Shown here in pieces: positions 44,902 through 57,607 of a stretch of DNA of 64,000 nucleotides. The notes under the pieces are model-generated. The model was not told the origin of the DNA. It saw only the letters and a program-made list of their open reading frames with translations, and made no database searches. This stretch comes from Plantago elongata. Lineage: Eukaryota; Streptophyta; Magnoliopsida; Lamiales; Plantaginaceae. Position 1 is the first letter of the stretch. Every line of letters starts with the position of its first letter. Both the position numbers and the translations under genes were made by a program. Location of the stretch: NCBI GenBank assembly GCA_036897095.1, contig JAYMSP010000123.1:1-64000 (forward strand). The letters are read 5' to 3'.

Positions 44902-47636
44902 ATGGCGTCAACAAGCCTTTCATGGAGTTCATCTTCATTTCTTCAGAACACCCTGACCAAAAATTTCAACACCGAAAGCAACAAACTTTCCGACAACAGA
45001 ACCTCAATTTTCAAAGTCTTGGCTCAAAAGAAGGTCAAGAAACTGCGCAAGGTATGCTAAATGAAGTCTATTTTTTGCTTTTCAGTAATGTGTTTAATCA
45101 ATTCATTTCCATGTACTAGATTATATTGAAAGAAGATGTAACAAAATTGGGGAAGAAAGGTGAACTGTTGGATGTGAGAGCAGGGTATTTTAGGAACTTT
45201 CTGCTACCAATGGGCATGGCACAAATTGTCACTACTGACCTTATCAAGTGAGTGAATTTCACTTTTATGTTTCTGTATGTGTAGCATTTGCATACATTGG
45301 GAACTGGCCCTTAGAATGTTTTGGTTGTTAAATTATTCTACTCTATGTATTTTTACATTCGCGTTCGGTAAAGATTAGCGAATAAGAGTTGAACTGCATT
45401 CTTGATTGTTGATGTTATTAAGTTATGTACATTGATTCGCCATGCATTAGTTCTGCACTGGGTTTTTGTCACTTAAGTGTTTGATTGTTCTGCAAATGTA
45501 CATCTATCGCAATGTGGACACTAACTTATGGATAGACGTTACTCGGAATCCCTCTGTTGTTATATGAAATTGAGTTAAACTCTGAAGGACTGTTCTATTT
45601 AAAACGAGTACATTGGTGATTAATCATAAGCTAAATGGACATATGGATAAGAAAACTTTGACGAAGCTTGATTCAGTGGGTGGAATGTTCTTTTGATTCT
45701 TCCAGAAATTTTACAGACATTACGTTTAATTTTCCCAATTCTTGTGAAATTGCAAATTGTTTACGAACTATATGAAACTGTGAACATTATGCTTTTACAG
45801 CCATATGATCTGATTTGGGGGATCTAAATCTCACTGTAAGAGAACCGTTTTGCTTTCAAGAGACTGAAATGTATCATGGGAAACTTTGTTTTTTGACCAA
45901 GAATAACTAGACAAGCATGAAGGTGGAATAAATTTGCTCATTGCTGAAATAATTCTTGGCTGTGATTGTGTTGATGCTTTGTGACCAACCTTTATTTGGG
46001 TTATGTCAGTAACTTAAAAGGGGTTGGTCGGAACATACTTTGCAGCTGCATTATCTCTAGTTATGCAAGGACATTGTAGTTACTCAGTCTATTAACTTTT
46101 CTTTAGTGTAGTAAAATGCAAAACCAAAACATTTAAGTTGAAGTCCATTTGATCTTCATTTTGGTTCTGATGCTTAGTGTTTCTCTTTCAGGGAAATGAA
46201 GATCGAGGAAGAGAGAATTGAGGCTGAGAAAAAACGAGTAATGAACTTAACCTACACCGATTCTAGATATTTATAAAGAAGTCAAATTTATGGGTGCTTG
46301 CTATTTGGTTTATCTAATGCTTACATGTGCGTCTATATCGTAAAAAAACAGAATGGTTTCTGAGGGTACCCTAGTTTCTGGATCTGTCTTTCATGGAGAT
46401 AACTCCAGATTTTTTGAAACGGCTAAGTTGACTCGAAACCCTGACCTATTGGTTGGAGTTGAAGCGTCTTACCAACTAAGCTGCGCTTCGTGGAGTAATT
46501 TGGAGCTGAGATAATCCAGATTAATCATGTTCTGATGGCGTATGTAGTTTTTCTAAAGACGCTTAAAAATCACTTGATATCACCATGACTTAATTATTAC
46601 CCTGTACATGAGTATTTTCACTATCTATCGTTTCATGATTTGTAAGTAAACTTGGATGTTACTTTATTTGCTCGCCTAGGATCATCTAGCTATGTGGTCC
46701 ATGATTCCAGATTAACTTGGTTGTTCAGCCACACTTTGGACAGTCTTATTGCTTGCTTTATTTTGTACAAATTTGTGTTAACCTCAGTTTCCTCTGGTCA
46801 TCACTCATCATAATTTGTCGTCTCTTATCATTTGTTGACCATTTAATTGGTACAAAAGTTTGTTTACAACGTCTTCATTGACTTGTGGTGGCTCTTGTAT
46901 TTTGAGTATTTATTATTTTCATATAGATCTCATGATACTGATTGTCATCTATCAATTGGCCTCCAGGTTAAGGAGGAAGCTCAGCAGCTTGCTCGTATTT
47001 TTGAGACAGTAGGAGCCTTTAAGGTGAAGCGCAAGGGTGGGCAAGGAAAACAAATTTTTGGAACGTAAGTTAAATCCATGATATCGCCAATGAGTCTCTA
47101 CTAGTTACATTTGCATTTTCGGATAATCCTCTGACAACTAACTACTTTGGCAGCGTCACTGATCAAGATCTTGTAGACATTATCAAAGCACAGCTCCAAA
47201 GGTACCCTTCTTCCTTAATTATGCATATGCATTTTATATACTGCTATCAAGTATCAACTGTCCTATGGGTCTTTTCTATCTGTTCGAAAGATTGAATCAG
47301 GTGATGTCCAGTAAATACACTACCTGTTTAGGCCATAATATGAAGTAGTATATACCTTCATATGAATCACTTGATTTTGACCTTCTGTCTATCAAGTAAT
47401 CTCAATATAAATGGATCCCATATGCTCTTCAGCATTACATCCATATTTTGGTTTCTTCAGATAGCATACAATCGACATATCATCACTGTGGCTAAATGTT
47501 GTTTAATTACTATAGGGATGTGGACAAAAGAATCGTGACAATGCCAGAAATCAGAGAAACTGGAGAATATTTAGCAGAAATAAAGCTCCACCCTGAAGTT
47601 ACAGCTCGAGTGAGGATAACTGTATATGCTAATTAA
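44902..47636 (+). CDS. RPL9: 50S ribosomal protein L9, chloroplastic
   Basis: Six exons, 44902-45051, 45120-45247, 46192-46237, 46967-47064, 47154-47201 and 47516-47636, sum to 591 bp, 196 residues, in phase. The first 42 or so residues are Ser/Thr/Asn-rich ([13 protein letters not shown]), a plastid transit peptide. The mature part begins near [15 protein letters not shown]. The bacterial L9 signature [20 protein letters not shown] spans residues 61-80. A charged connecting helix ([20 protein letters not shown]) and the C-terminal domain follow, closing on [13 protein letters not shown]9 binds 23S rRNA near the L1 stalk of the plastid large subunit. Intron 3 holds a SINE at 46410-46491. It sits about 0.9 kb downstream of PAO on the same strand. 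Confidence 0.96.
46410..46491 (-). mobile_element. tRNA-derived SINE in RPL9 intron 3
   Basis: On the minus strand: GCGCAGCTTAGTTGGTAAGA (A-box-like), then GGTCAGGGTTTCGAGTC (B-box-like), ending GCCGTTTCAAAAAA. It has no tRNA acceptor stem. Same family as 32751-32842. It lies antisense to the host intron. Confidence 0.7.
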
Positions 47637-50600
47637 AGAGCTCACCTTCTGGAGCAAACCAGGCCATGGCCGATGTAAGCCAAGTTGTATCTGTTCATTT
47701 TCCATGATGCTACCTAATGTCCATAACTGTGCTCCAGTAGTAATTAACTAGGACAATTTTCTCGTATCTTTTATCTCCAATTCTTGCTTTTATTCCCATA
47801 TTCATTTGCTATAATCCTAGACTTGAAATAACGGTGAAGCGAATGTCAAATGAATTCCTTTATCACCTCTTGATTTTGTACTTAGTTTCTGTATGATTTT
47901 GATTCTGAAAGAGGAAAAATGCTCTTATTACATGCACAAATGCTCTGTAATTGTTCAGTCTCTATTTCTAATAGTATAAATATACATCAAGTGTGCGTTT
48001 GTGTATGTGATACAGTAGCGACCTTTAGGTATAAGTTTAGGTATTTGATACTACTATATAAGTAGTCTTAGTATCCAAAGAATATGACATTCTAGGCTAA
48101 ACTTGTCTTGCTTCCAACAACATAGGGGCAGTTGGACCTTATGGAATTGAGTACTTGTAACATTGACTGCTGTAGCATTTGATGTTTATCTTCCTGCCAC
48201 ATGTTAGATTGAAACTGAACCTACTATACGGAATCAATCCTTGGATTACAGCTGCAGATTCCCATATCTTTTGAGTTGTTCAACTAATAATGATTACTAG
48301 CTTTGGTCTTATGTTAGTGGTAATCATGTTAAAGGAATCATCAGTTAATGCACGTAGAGATAAGAGATTCTTCCTCCCCTACTGAGATTGCTTCCTTTGG
48401 GAGCGTAAACTGCATTAGCTTCATTGTTTGTAGACCTGGGTGCATATATTCTTCCCCTTCATTTCATTACTCTGTTTTGATGTTCGATTTGGTTAGCTCT
48501 TAAAACCATGATCCTCTTGTAGTCGAAGTTCATGATCCTATCCCTTTACAATTGTGTCTGAAATGAGGTCCATATACTGTATGGGCAGTAAAATTGGGCC
48601 CGTTACACCACGTGTTAATTAGTACTCCCTCCGTCACGATATCAACTTCTCAGTTTCCATTTTTGTTTGTCTGGCTGTTCCAATCTCATCTTCATGTACA
48701 TGTATGAAAAATATTTATCATATTTTGTTCATTCTTCTCACACTGTATTATTTATATGCGTTGATCTTAAATCCATGACCAATATATAGAACCGGAAGTT
48801 GACATCGAGGCGGGGTGAGTAAGATGGTAGAGAAGCTACTCCAATTACAGATAGGATAGTGAGGGATTGCATAGCACATCCACCTAACATTATTCTTAAG
48901 CGCAGTTTGAGGAGGAATACTCACTCTTTTTTCTCCACTTCCAGGTCAATACTTGTTTTGTCTCATAATTCACTCATCTTAATTTTTAAATACCAGAACA
49001 TTAGCGATAATAATGTCACTCATCATTTAGCTGTACTCGGGTCCATTAATCAGTCAAGAATAATTGTAGGTTTATAGTTTAATATCTGTCACACATTCAC
49101 ACTTGCTAGCTAATTACATCCGCATCGTATTCTTACAATCGCGGTAGTTATATACACTCGCAGTATACCGTACTTTAAGCTCTTAATACATCTATGGTAA
49201 GACCGACGAGCAACTCGTATGTAGACCGTGTGGCTAAATCAAAGTTTGTTCGATATTAGGTCGGGACGGGTATTAGAGGTGGTGAGTTGTCCACTCCACA
49301 TGTTGAAGTGGGGCGAGCTAAAAGTGTAGACACGCTGGTATAACTTGGCCACATATTTCACTATTCTCTCACGGAACAATCTGCTGATATACAACGCTAT
49401 TTGATAGTGACCATTAATGCCATTTAATTCCTACCCAAAACGAAAATATATGGCCAAGAGACAAATATGCCAAAAAAACGGTTTCTTGTCCTGTCCATAT
49501 CACGTCCAGTGACTCTGTTAGAATTGTGCTTCTGTAGTCGTGGTGTTATGCTAGTCGAGTGGAGCATTTCGTACCTCGATCTCTACTCGGATTGTTATCA
49601 TAATAAGCTCGATCATGACCCGTCCCGCTCCTGAGAGTGTGTTTAGTGTGGTTTCCGGATGTAGTGGAGGGGAATGTGGCTGTCCTCCTGTCAGATCACT
49701 AAGGGTATGTTTGACATACTGCTCCAGCAACCAATTCTCCACTGAAATCGAACTTTTTGTACATAATATATCATATTTCAATTGGAACATGGACAATTAA
49801 ATTTTATCCCAATCAGTCCCTTATTGTTATGTACTTTATTTCCTCTTGTGTAGACACGTATCTGTTTCTTCTTTATTTTTTTCCATTTTAACTAGCCAAT
49901 TCATTTTTATTAATTGTACAATCCTAAAATATACTTATATAAAAAAGTACATATTATTCACTTTCAATTTCACATTTCATGTATTTTATATCTCTCAACC
50001 ACATTTATTGTGTTGTGCCACATTAGTGTAAATAGTACAGTATTACATTCCATGAAATGTACAATGCACTGGGTTTGTTTAATGTAACAAAAAACGTGCA
50101 CTTTCCACTCAACTCAAACATAAGGAAACTTCTTAGTTACACTTTATGTTAATTATGTATAAATCTCCCAGTATGAGCATAGGCTGGATCGGGATCGGTT
50201 GGGTCGACGGAGCCCCTTCGAACGGACCCGCCACTACTTTCTACCCAATTAGAATTATACTCGTGTGGATTATACAATTGAACTTTTCATCGAAGTATTT
50301 TCTTAACTTTTGGTATCAGATTTCTAAACCTAACAGGCTAATAGACTAGTAGCTAGGTAAGGTCTGAGAGATTTGGTACAAGGCACTATGCATTGTAAGA
50401 ATCCATGATGAGTTAAGAATTGAACGTGATTAAGTAGTGGAAGCTATAGGCATAAACATGTGACAGAGTAGCAAAACAAAGCAAACCAAAGTCTAAGTTC
50501 CCACTACACTACTACACTACATGTGCCTAATCGAGTGAAAGGGGGAGAATAATCCACCATTACTACTCAATAATCTCATCTCATCTGCGTTTTCTAGGAC

Positions 50601-52451
50601 GACATTATTCTCACGCAATGCAATGTGCTTTATTTTCCTTCCACACATGCCTCGTTTAATTAACTATCGACTGTTTAACAAACAACTTCACATTTTTTAA
50701 AGTCGAATTGTACGGTACAACTTGCATACATTTTAACAACTTATTCAATTTAATTCACATAAATCGAATTTATATTCATCTATTAAGAATTAATAAAATT
50801 TTAATATGTTGAAGTTGTATATCAGACAGTATAATGTGAAGTCTAATCCACAATTAACTAATTACCTGCTAACATTGCATTGCCCTTGACAATCAACTAA
50901 TTAAGCAACACAATGCTTCTCCATTAGCATTAATTTGTTAGATAATTAGATCACATGAATTATTACTATGTGGATTAGCCTACTTAAAACCAACACCTGT
51001 CATTTGACCCAAACAGGATCATGCAATTAATTAATTCCATGAGCCTGCTTTTGTCTACTTTATTCACTTGATAAGATAGTGGAACTACACTTCTGTATCA
51101 TCATTTTCAATTGTTGAGGTTATGTGCCACCTAATTGGTTAACTATGAATTATGTGTAGAGTTGCCAAGATTGCACATAGCTTCCTCACTCACTCCTTTT
51201 ACTATCAGTTGTAATAATAAAGAGTGATGTGACATATAATCCGGTTCGAACACGATACAACATTTTATTAGATGAGTCGAACTCAAAGTAAAAAACTTAA
51301 CAAAAACATATGTACGTAAAAGTGAAAAAATTGTCTTGTTGTATTTAAGAATATATATTAGTACGTCTTTCGATTCCCCAGCTAATGCTGATATCTTTCA
51401 AAACTTGTGTTCCGATTTGGAATTCAGCTTAAACTTGAAAAGTTGGGCAAAATTAGCTGTGAGATTAGGTGTGAATTGGTGGGTTAGGGAGCTAGAAGTG
51501 AAGTGAGGTGATTCATTAAACTTGGCAACCAACAGCCTAAAAGTGTAGTATACAAGTGATTGCATTTATAGAAAAAAACTAATGTAGCTAACTACATACA
51601 AGTGTATTGTGTACACACAACACATGGATCCATCACCATTTAACAGTTACCAACCTAGCAATTCATTTCATTTCTTCTTTCTCAATTTAATCATGTATCA
51701 AGCACACTCTTAAGCAACCCATTCTTTACCGTATTTTCAACAACATATCTACGCCAAATAATGAAACAAACAAACAACAACTTAGATTACGGAAATATAA
51801 AGTTTCGGAAATAAACAATTTGATATATTGTAGCTTTAGTTGAGTAACATAAAGCCTAATCTTCAAGTATATTCACTCTACTTGCTTCGAAAGAGGATAT
51901 GACATGAAGAAACAGAAATAACTAAATCAAGAAAATAACTTTTCGTGTAAAGAAGGTAACCACTAATAGTAACCACTAAGACACTTGAACTATAAAATTC
52001 AAACTGGAAAAATTAAAGTTGAATATATGATTTTTAAATTTATCGTAGATTATTATGTTAGTCCGTGGTCTAATTGACTAATTAACTAAATGATGATTTG
52101 AACTCTCAATTCAATTTATTAGTTATAGTCTTTATTGTAATTGAAATATGAATTTTAAACATAATTAATAAAAGAATGAGAAGGAAAATTGAAAAATCAA
52201 CCTCGAAAAACTAAAAGAACAGAATTGATCAATGTCAAAGAATTAATTCCACCAATTACAGTTACAGTAATATGAACCGAAGCAAAAATGAAACGAAAGA
52301 ATTTGTATAACGAACCACCAAATATTCACATCATGAATCCAATTCCATCTATTTTTCCTACATGTATATTGATTAGCGACGATGCAAAAACGAATTAAGC
52401 ACAAAGTATGATCATATTCATCAACAATCTTCTCCTTCATCTTCTTCATCA
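47637..52451. other. Intergenic between RPL9 and the ZAT5-like gene
   Basis: About 4.8 kb, no gene seen. It holds a MITE at 48623-48821. Two short patches, about 49600-49690 and 50180-50240, are clearly more GC-rich than their surroundings but show no domain, no splice-linked frame and no repeat partner in the window; I cannot explain them. Confidence 0.5.
48623..48821. mobile_element. Stowaway-like MITE
   Basis: 199 bp bounded by TA, with ends TACTCCCTCCGTCACGAT and, reverse complemented, TACTCACCCCGCCTCGATG, followed on both sides by a shared GTCAACTTC or ATCAACTTC block. The CTCCCTCCGTC terminus is shared with the elements near 1.5-2.1 kb, but the interior is not. Confidence 0.7.
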
Positions 52452-53282
52452 TCAATAAGCTGTAGATAAAACAAGCCTCGTTTGCTGATCAGCTAAGAAC
52501 ATCCGAAAACTCTCATCGGAACGCGCCACTTCTTCTTCCGGTGGAAAATTCAGATCCAGAGCGAACGCATTTTGCGATTTCTCACTCGCTTCACGCGACA
52601 ATGTATCCGAATCCACATTCGTTTCGACTTTCGCGGTGACGAGAGCAGATCGGTGCCTCCTCATATGCCCGCCCAACGCCTGACCCGACCCGAACTTCGC
52701 GCCACAAATAGAACATTCATGAACTTTGTCTTTACCTTTGGTGCTGTTATCAAGATAACCGATTCTGTTAGCCAGTGGCATAACCGTAGTTTTAGTAGCA
52801 GTGACTTCCTTCTCCTTATCCTTTTCCTTCTCCACCGGTGATAATTTCCGATCAGGAGCAGAATCGGCGGTTTTCGGCTTTTTGTGACTGGCTCTATGGC
52901 CGCCCAAGGCTTGGAACGACGGAAACGTCCGGTCGCAGGTTTTGCACTCGTAGACGTACATACCGACTTTTCCATCGGAAGTTATCGACATTTCGGTGAA
53001 TTTCCGGCTGCTAATGGACTTCCTTTCCGCCGATTTGGTCTCCTCTTCCAACGGAGGTGGAGAATTACCTCTGGCGAGGAGGATCAGGCAGCTGGCGGCG
53101 ATGTCTTCTTCTTCGGTGGTGGTTGTTGATAAGCCGGTGGAGGAAGTCGGGGAAGGTGAGTTGCGGAAGTGGTCTACGGCGGAGGAAGTGGAGGAGGCCG
53201 GCCGTGGACGCTTGGTGCGTTTGCGTTTGATGACTGATATTGTTTGGTCGTTGGAAGTGGAGAAATCCTCAGAGAATTCCAT
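52452..53282 (-). CDS. ZAT5: C2H2 zinc-finger transcriptional repressor, ZAT5-like
   Basis: Intronless, 276 residues. Order: basic nuclear signal KRKRTKRPR (19-27), the L-box-like CLILLARG (65-72), first C2H2 finger C113/C116/H129/H133 with FQALGGHRASH, a Lys/Glu-rich linker, second finger C190/C193/H206/H210 with GQALGGHMRRH, and a C-terminal EAR motif LDLNFPP (242-248). Two QALGGH fingers plus a DLN-type EAR motif mark the C1-2i class of plant repressors, which bind A(G/C)T-repeat DNA and recruit TOPLESS-type corepressors. The CLILLARG box and wide finger spacing favour ZAT5 over the stress regulators ZAT10/12. A TATA box lies about 130 bp upstream. Confidence 0.92.
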   Translation of the reverse strand: MEFSEDFSTSNDQTISVIKRKRTKRPRPASSTSSAVDHFRNSPSPTSSTGLSTTTTEEEDIAASCLILLARGNSPPPLEEETKSAERKSISSRKFTEMSITSDGKVGMYVYECKTCDRTFPSFQALGGHRASHKKPKTADSAPDRKLSPVEKEKDKEKEVTATKTTVMPLANRIGYLDNSTKGKDKVHECSICGAKFGSGQALGGHMRRHRSALVTAKVETNVDSDTLSREASEKSQNAFALDLNFPPEEEVARSDESFRMFLADQQTRLVLSTAY

Positions 53283-53410
53283 GGTTAGGATTCGGAGATA
53301 AGCGGATATGAGTGAGAAATCGGAAAAGAAAGAAGGGGAGTTGAGTGAGTGAAGAGGAGTGTGAGAGGAGGAAGTGTGGGAGATAGTGAAGGTTGTTTGG
53401 AGTATTGTAG

Positions 53411-53420
53411 TTATATATAG
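53411..53420 (-). promoter_or_regulatory. Candidate TATA box of the ZAT5-like gene
   Basis: Minus-strand CTATATATAA, about 130 bp upstream of the ATG at 53282. Confidence 0.6.
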
Positions 53421-54129
53421 TGATGTGTGTAGGAGTATAGGAGTATATGTATGTATGGAAGTCTAGTCTGTTACTACTACTACTTATTAAAAAGAAGAGA
53501 TCGAGTTAGTGAGTGGCGTGATGGAGTGGAGAAACCTAGCCGTCATCTCAATTTATTTGTAGCCATGTATTTTAACATGGTGCCGAATACTAGTTTCCAT
53601 CTCTATCCGTGTCCATCTCTCATCAAATTCCACCAATTCTTTAAATCAATACGAGTGTCATTTAATTATCGTAATATATATTGTGAATATTGATGTTTTA
53701 AATATTGTATCATGAATTGTAAAACAGTAAAAGTTGATCTATGGGAGGGAGTATATCAACAACATCAATCTTGACAATGTGGTAACATGTCTGCGTACAA
53801 GGAATAGTTTAGATGGAGAGAAACTGAAATTTGACACAGAGAAAAGGGTACTAAATTTAACTTACGTGCATTAATTCACATCTTGTAATTTATTGTCTAT
53901 TAAGAAGTGAAGTAATTAGATACTCGTAGGAGTACATTGTTGTCACTGGGAGAGAAGAACATTAGTACGTACTGTGGCTCAATCTCATTTAATTATTTTA
54001 TCTTAAATTTAAAATAAAAGGTACAGAAAATAATAAAATTATTAGATTTTTAGGTTAACTAAAAATACTATGACCCACTCTCAAATTTATAATTGTATAA
54101 TTTATAATTTATCTCTTATCTCCAACTTG

Positions 54130-54381
54130 AAATCATTTTACTTCAGTTCAACTCAACTTAGTTATAATTTATACCTTACTTCTATTCCGTTCAATTTTCA
54201 TTCAGTTCAATTTAATAAATATCAATTGAAGAGAACATAGTATTAGGTTGTGTTATCTTCAAATTAAAATAATTTCAGTTCATTTTAGATTGACTTAGTT
54301 ATAATTTATACTTCACTTCAATTCAGTTCAGTTCAATTCAATTTAGTTCAATTCAGTAAATCTCAGTTGAGGAGAAAACAT
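54130..54381. mobile_element. Two decayed TTA-type MITEs, head to tail
   Basis: The first copy (about 54130-54238) ends CAATTGAAGAGAACATAG. The second starts right after ATTA, at 54246, as GGTTGTGTTATCTTCA and ends CTCAGTTGAGGAGAAAACAT. Both interiors share TTAGTTATAATTTATAC and CAGTTCA words. It is the same family and the same dimer arrangement as at 33586-33829, but more mutated. Confidence 0.6.
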
Positions 54382-56737
54382 TTTTCGTAATATATGAATA
54401 AGATAACTTACCATAGATTATTTTTTTAATAAGCTAGTTAATTTGTTTATATGTATCATATTTGCTTAACAAATTATCTTGTTCATCTGACTAATAAAAT
54501 TATTAAAAGCTTCATATAAATCAACTAGTTAATCATCTACCTATTAGTTAAGAGTAGTATATTAGTTTTAAGAGTCGTTAAATTAAAATTTTATATGAGA
54601 GTGTGATCTGGTTTTTTGTTGGTAAGATTTAGAAAATTGGATGGATCGATCGGTCTGGGTGACATGATCAACAGATGATATAGTATAGTAAAATTAAAGA
54701 TGTGTTAGCTAGCAAGCAAGGTTGGATTTAATTGTTTGTGAGTACAAGTCACATTGTTTGCCAGCTGAAGTCACGAATAAATACAGGCATTAAAGCAAAG
54801 TATAAATCATCAAATGGATGCATTGCTAGTAAGTTAAGTAGTGGTAGTAGAGTATCGCACGTTATAGACATGCCACTTCTTCCACCTCATCTACTCCCAT
54901 CCCATGCCTCTTCTTCAATTTTAAGTAAAGTACCTATCTATACTAGTATTATAGTATTATACGTGTTTGAGTACGTAGGTCTCCCAGTAGATCGTCTAGA
55001 ACACAAAAAAAATTAAGATGCATAAATAAAAATTTCATTAAACGTATAAGATACACAAAATGGCATATACTTTGTACTACTTTTATACTTGCGTTATAGG
55101 ATAAAGTAATATTATAGTGTATACATACTATCTTTGGAAGTAAGAGCGGCAATCCAACAAGATTCAGTTGGCTTTCAAGCCACCCCACAAGTCTCTAACT
55201 AACTTCTGGTTCACAGTCACAACTTGACGAACCAATTTGTATGATCTGTGTGAACGTTACCAGCTCTCTCCTATGCCTGGCTGGCTCAGGAATAATTTAA
55301 TTAGGATTTTGCACCCTACAAGTTACCATCCCCATACGATTCAACCCGAAAACAAGAAACTCGGGATCAAATACACAAGCTTCATAAGCAACATTAACAT
55401 GTTTGGAGGAAGTATCGAACACTCTGGAGGCTTGCGAGTTTACATAATGAATGAAATTCGAAATTATGTTAGATTGTAAATGCGACGAACTTAATAATAA
55501 ATTGTAAATTCAATTCTGCTCATCCGGTTAACAATAATACCCTTGGCTAATTGGCTTGCACTCAAAAGCTCATTGACGCTGCACGACGTCTAGATGCAGC
55601 AATATCTGAATGAATCTATATAAATAAAACACATTATACATACTGTATATGTGTATGGCTATAATTAGTTAGTTTCGCCGACCGAAGAAACTGAAACAAT
55701 TACATAAATGATATTATACTATACTGTATAATAAATGTATAATACAAATTCCTCCCATTTATTAAAAAATAGGAATGGTATAAGCGAGTAACGAGTTGCT
55801 AATAATATTGGTATATATCCTCCATTGACTTTAAAAATAAATAAATTATCCAACTAGTCTATTTCCAATGAATTCTTTCTTCCTCTTCTTCTCCCAATCA
55901 TGGATCTGCTGTCCTTATAATTTTCTCAACATGTTCGACTATTCTTAACTGTCATCATCTTCTGTCTTTCTTTTTCTTTTTCTTTTTCGGTTACTCATCT
56001 TCTTCACGTTGATTTATTCAAACGTAACTAAAAGCACGATTAATATATTAGTATCTCATATGTGGTCAACAATACATTACTTCATTACACTACTTACTAC
56101 TAGTACTAGTACTTAGTACTTACTATTACGCCTAGCACTTTAGCTATGACTTGCTAAAATGTTACACCTAATTTCATTTAATCATTTTAGAAAAATTATA
56201 ATTATAAAATAATTTTAAAAATTATGAAAAATATTTTAAGAATTAATTTTACATTTTTACAAACAATAAAAAAATATAATTGAATTAGCTAATTTATGGA
56301 TATAAATTGTTTAATACAATTCAAAAATATTTTTAAAAATAAAAAATTATTTTAAATTTTATTACATATAAAATTAATTTTAAAAAAAAAAAAAAACGTT
56401 CATTTGGTCTTTGAGTAAAACACGAATTTGGAGAGAAAATTACACGTCCGACGGCCACGTCATCAATTTGATCGGAAAATCAATCGGAATTTCTCAATTG
56501 AACGGGTGATTGCAGTAATGCCCAAATTAGTCACTCTCACCTTAACGTATTTAAAGTGACAATATCTCATTAGAACTTTAATATACAAAAAAATAAAATA
56601 TTCCGACGTGATCATAGGTTGTTTTATAAAACATAAACTGCATCAATCAATTCACAAAGCTGGTTAGTAATACATCATTCTCTTATGTTTTAAATGACAT
56701 ATATATAAACTATTTATCTTTGAGAGTTAAATTGCCA

Positions 56738-56851
56738 GGGGTGATCTCGTAGTTCCTACGGGGTGGAGATGATGGGGTCGGTCCATGGATTTTCCTTCCT
56801 TTTCTTTTGCCGCATTTCGCTCAAAGGGTTGAAGGGAGATAGTGCATCAAG
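56738..56851 (-). other. Nuclear insertion of plastid trnA(UGC) intron sequence (NUPT)
   Basis: About 114 bp read GGGGTGATCTCGTAGTTCC, then GGTGGAGATGATGGGGTCGG, TCCATGGATTTTCC, TTTGCCGCATTTCGCTCAAA and GGGTTGAAGGGAGATAGTGC. I recognise this as the reverse complement of part of the group II intron of plastid trnA-UGC in the inverted repeat. It is GC-balanced in an AT-rich setting and carries no gene. The near-perfect match suggests a fairly recent transfer; a route through mitochondrial DNA is possible. Confidence 0.75.
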
Positions 56852-57607
56852 GTGACTGCAAACCTTTCTTAAAATGGTTAAGATTACTTTAAATAATTTC
56901 ACGTAGGAGTGATTGATTTCACACTAGTCCTGCATAGAACAATGTTAGTTGGAAGTGTTAGAGTTAGTGATGTGTAGGAGAACTACTTTGAGGAAGTTGC
57001 AACCAATTCACTCAAATGAAAGCAAACAAAGATGAAATTAATTGATCCCTATGTTAAGCTTTCTACTTTCAACGAAATTGACTTTGTGCCAGCTTCCTTA
57101 AGCAACATTGTTACGTTCACAAAATCATTCTTCTACTCAACTCCACCACTTTAAATCTCCTACACAATCTTATTGCTTCGTTGGTTAGCTAATCTTTTGA
57201 CCCTCACTTGACATACTGCACGAACTCGATCCTAATTTTACTACAATTAAGAGAATCTATTCGAGTAAATTGCAGCCACTAAAAGGCTTGTTGAGTGCGT
57301 TTTAATTAGTCGCTCAAGTCTAAAACACTTCGACTAATCTTGAATCAAGTCCAACTCCTTGGGAGAGCCCATATATCGTCTCTTCTCAAGTGACTTGAAT
57401 ACATTATTCTCAATGCGGAGAGTTTAGACCCTACTCATATACGACCCTTATATACCCGAGTCCATAACCTACCATAACCAATGAATATAGGTTATGACCT
57501 GGGCTTGAGCCTAATCGACGACACTTCGAATATTATAGGTTTAGATGGGTTCGAATTTGGGGTAAGATAATACGTATAATGAGAACACTAGTTGCATTGT
57601 AGAGGTC

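Noticed and set aside
46410-46491. A tRNA gene on the minus strand
   Set aside because: A- and B-box-like blocks exist but the acceptor arm does not pair, and the block ends in an A-rich tail shared with other copies; it is a SINE.
53740-53756. A further Stowaway end (GGGAGGGAGTATA)
   Set aside because: Only one terminus is visible and no inverted partner was found upstream; too little to annotate.
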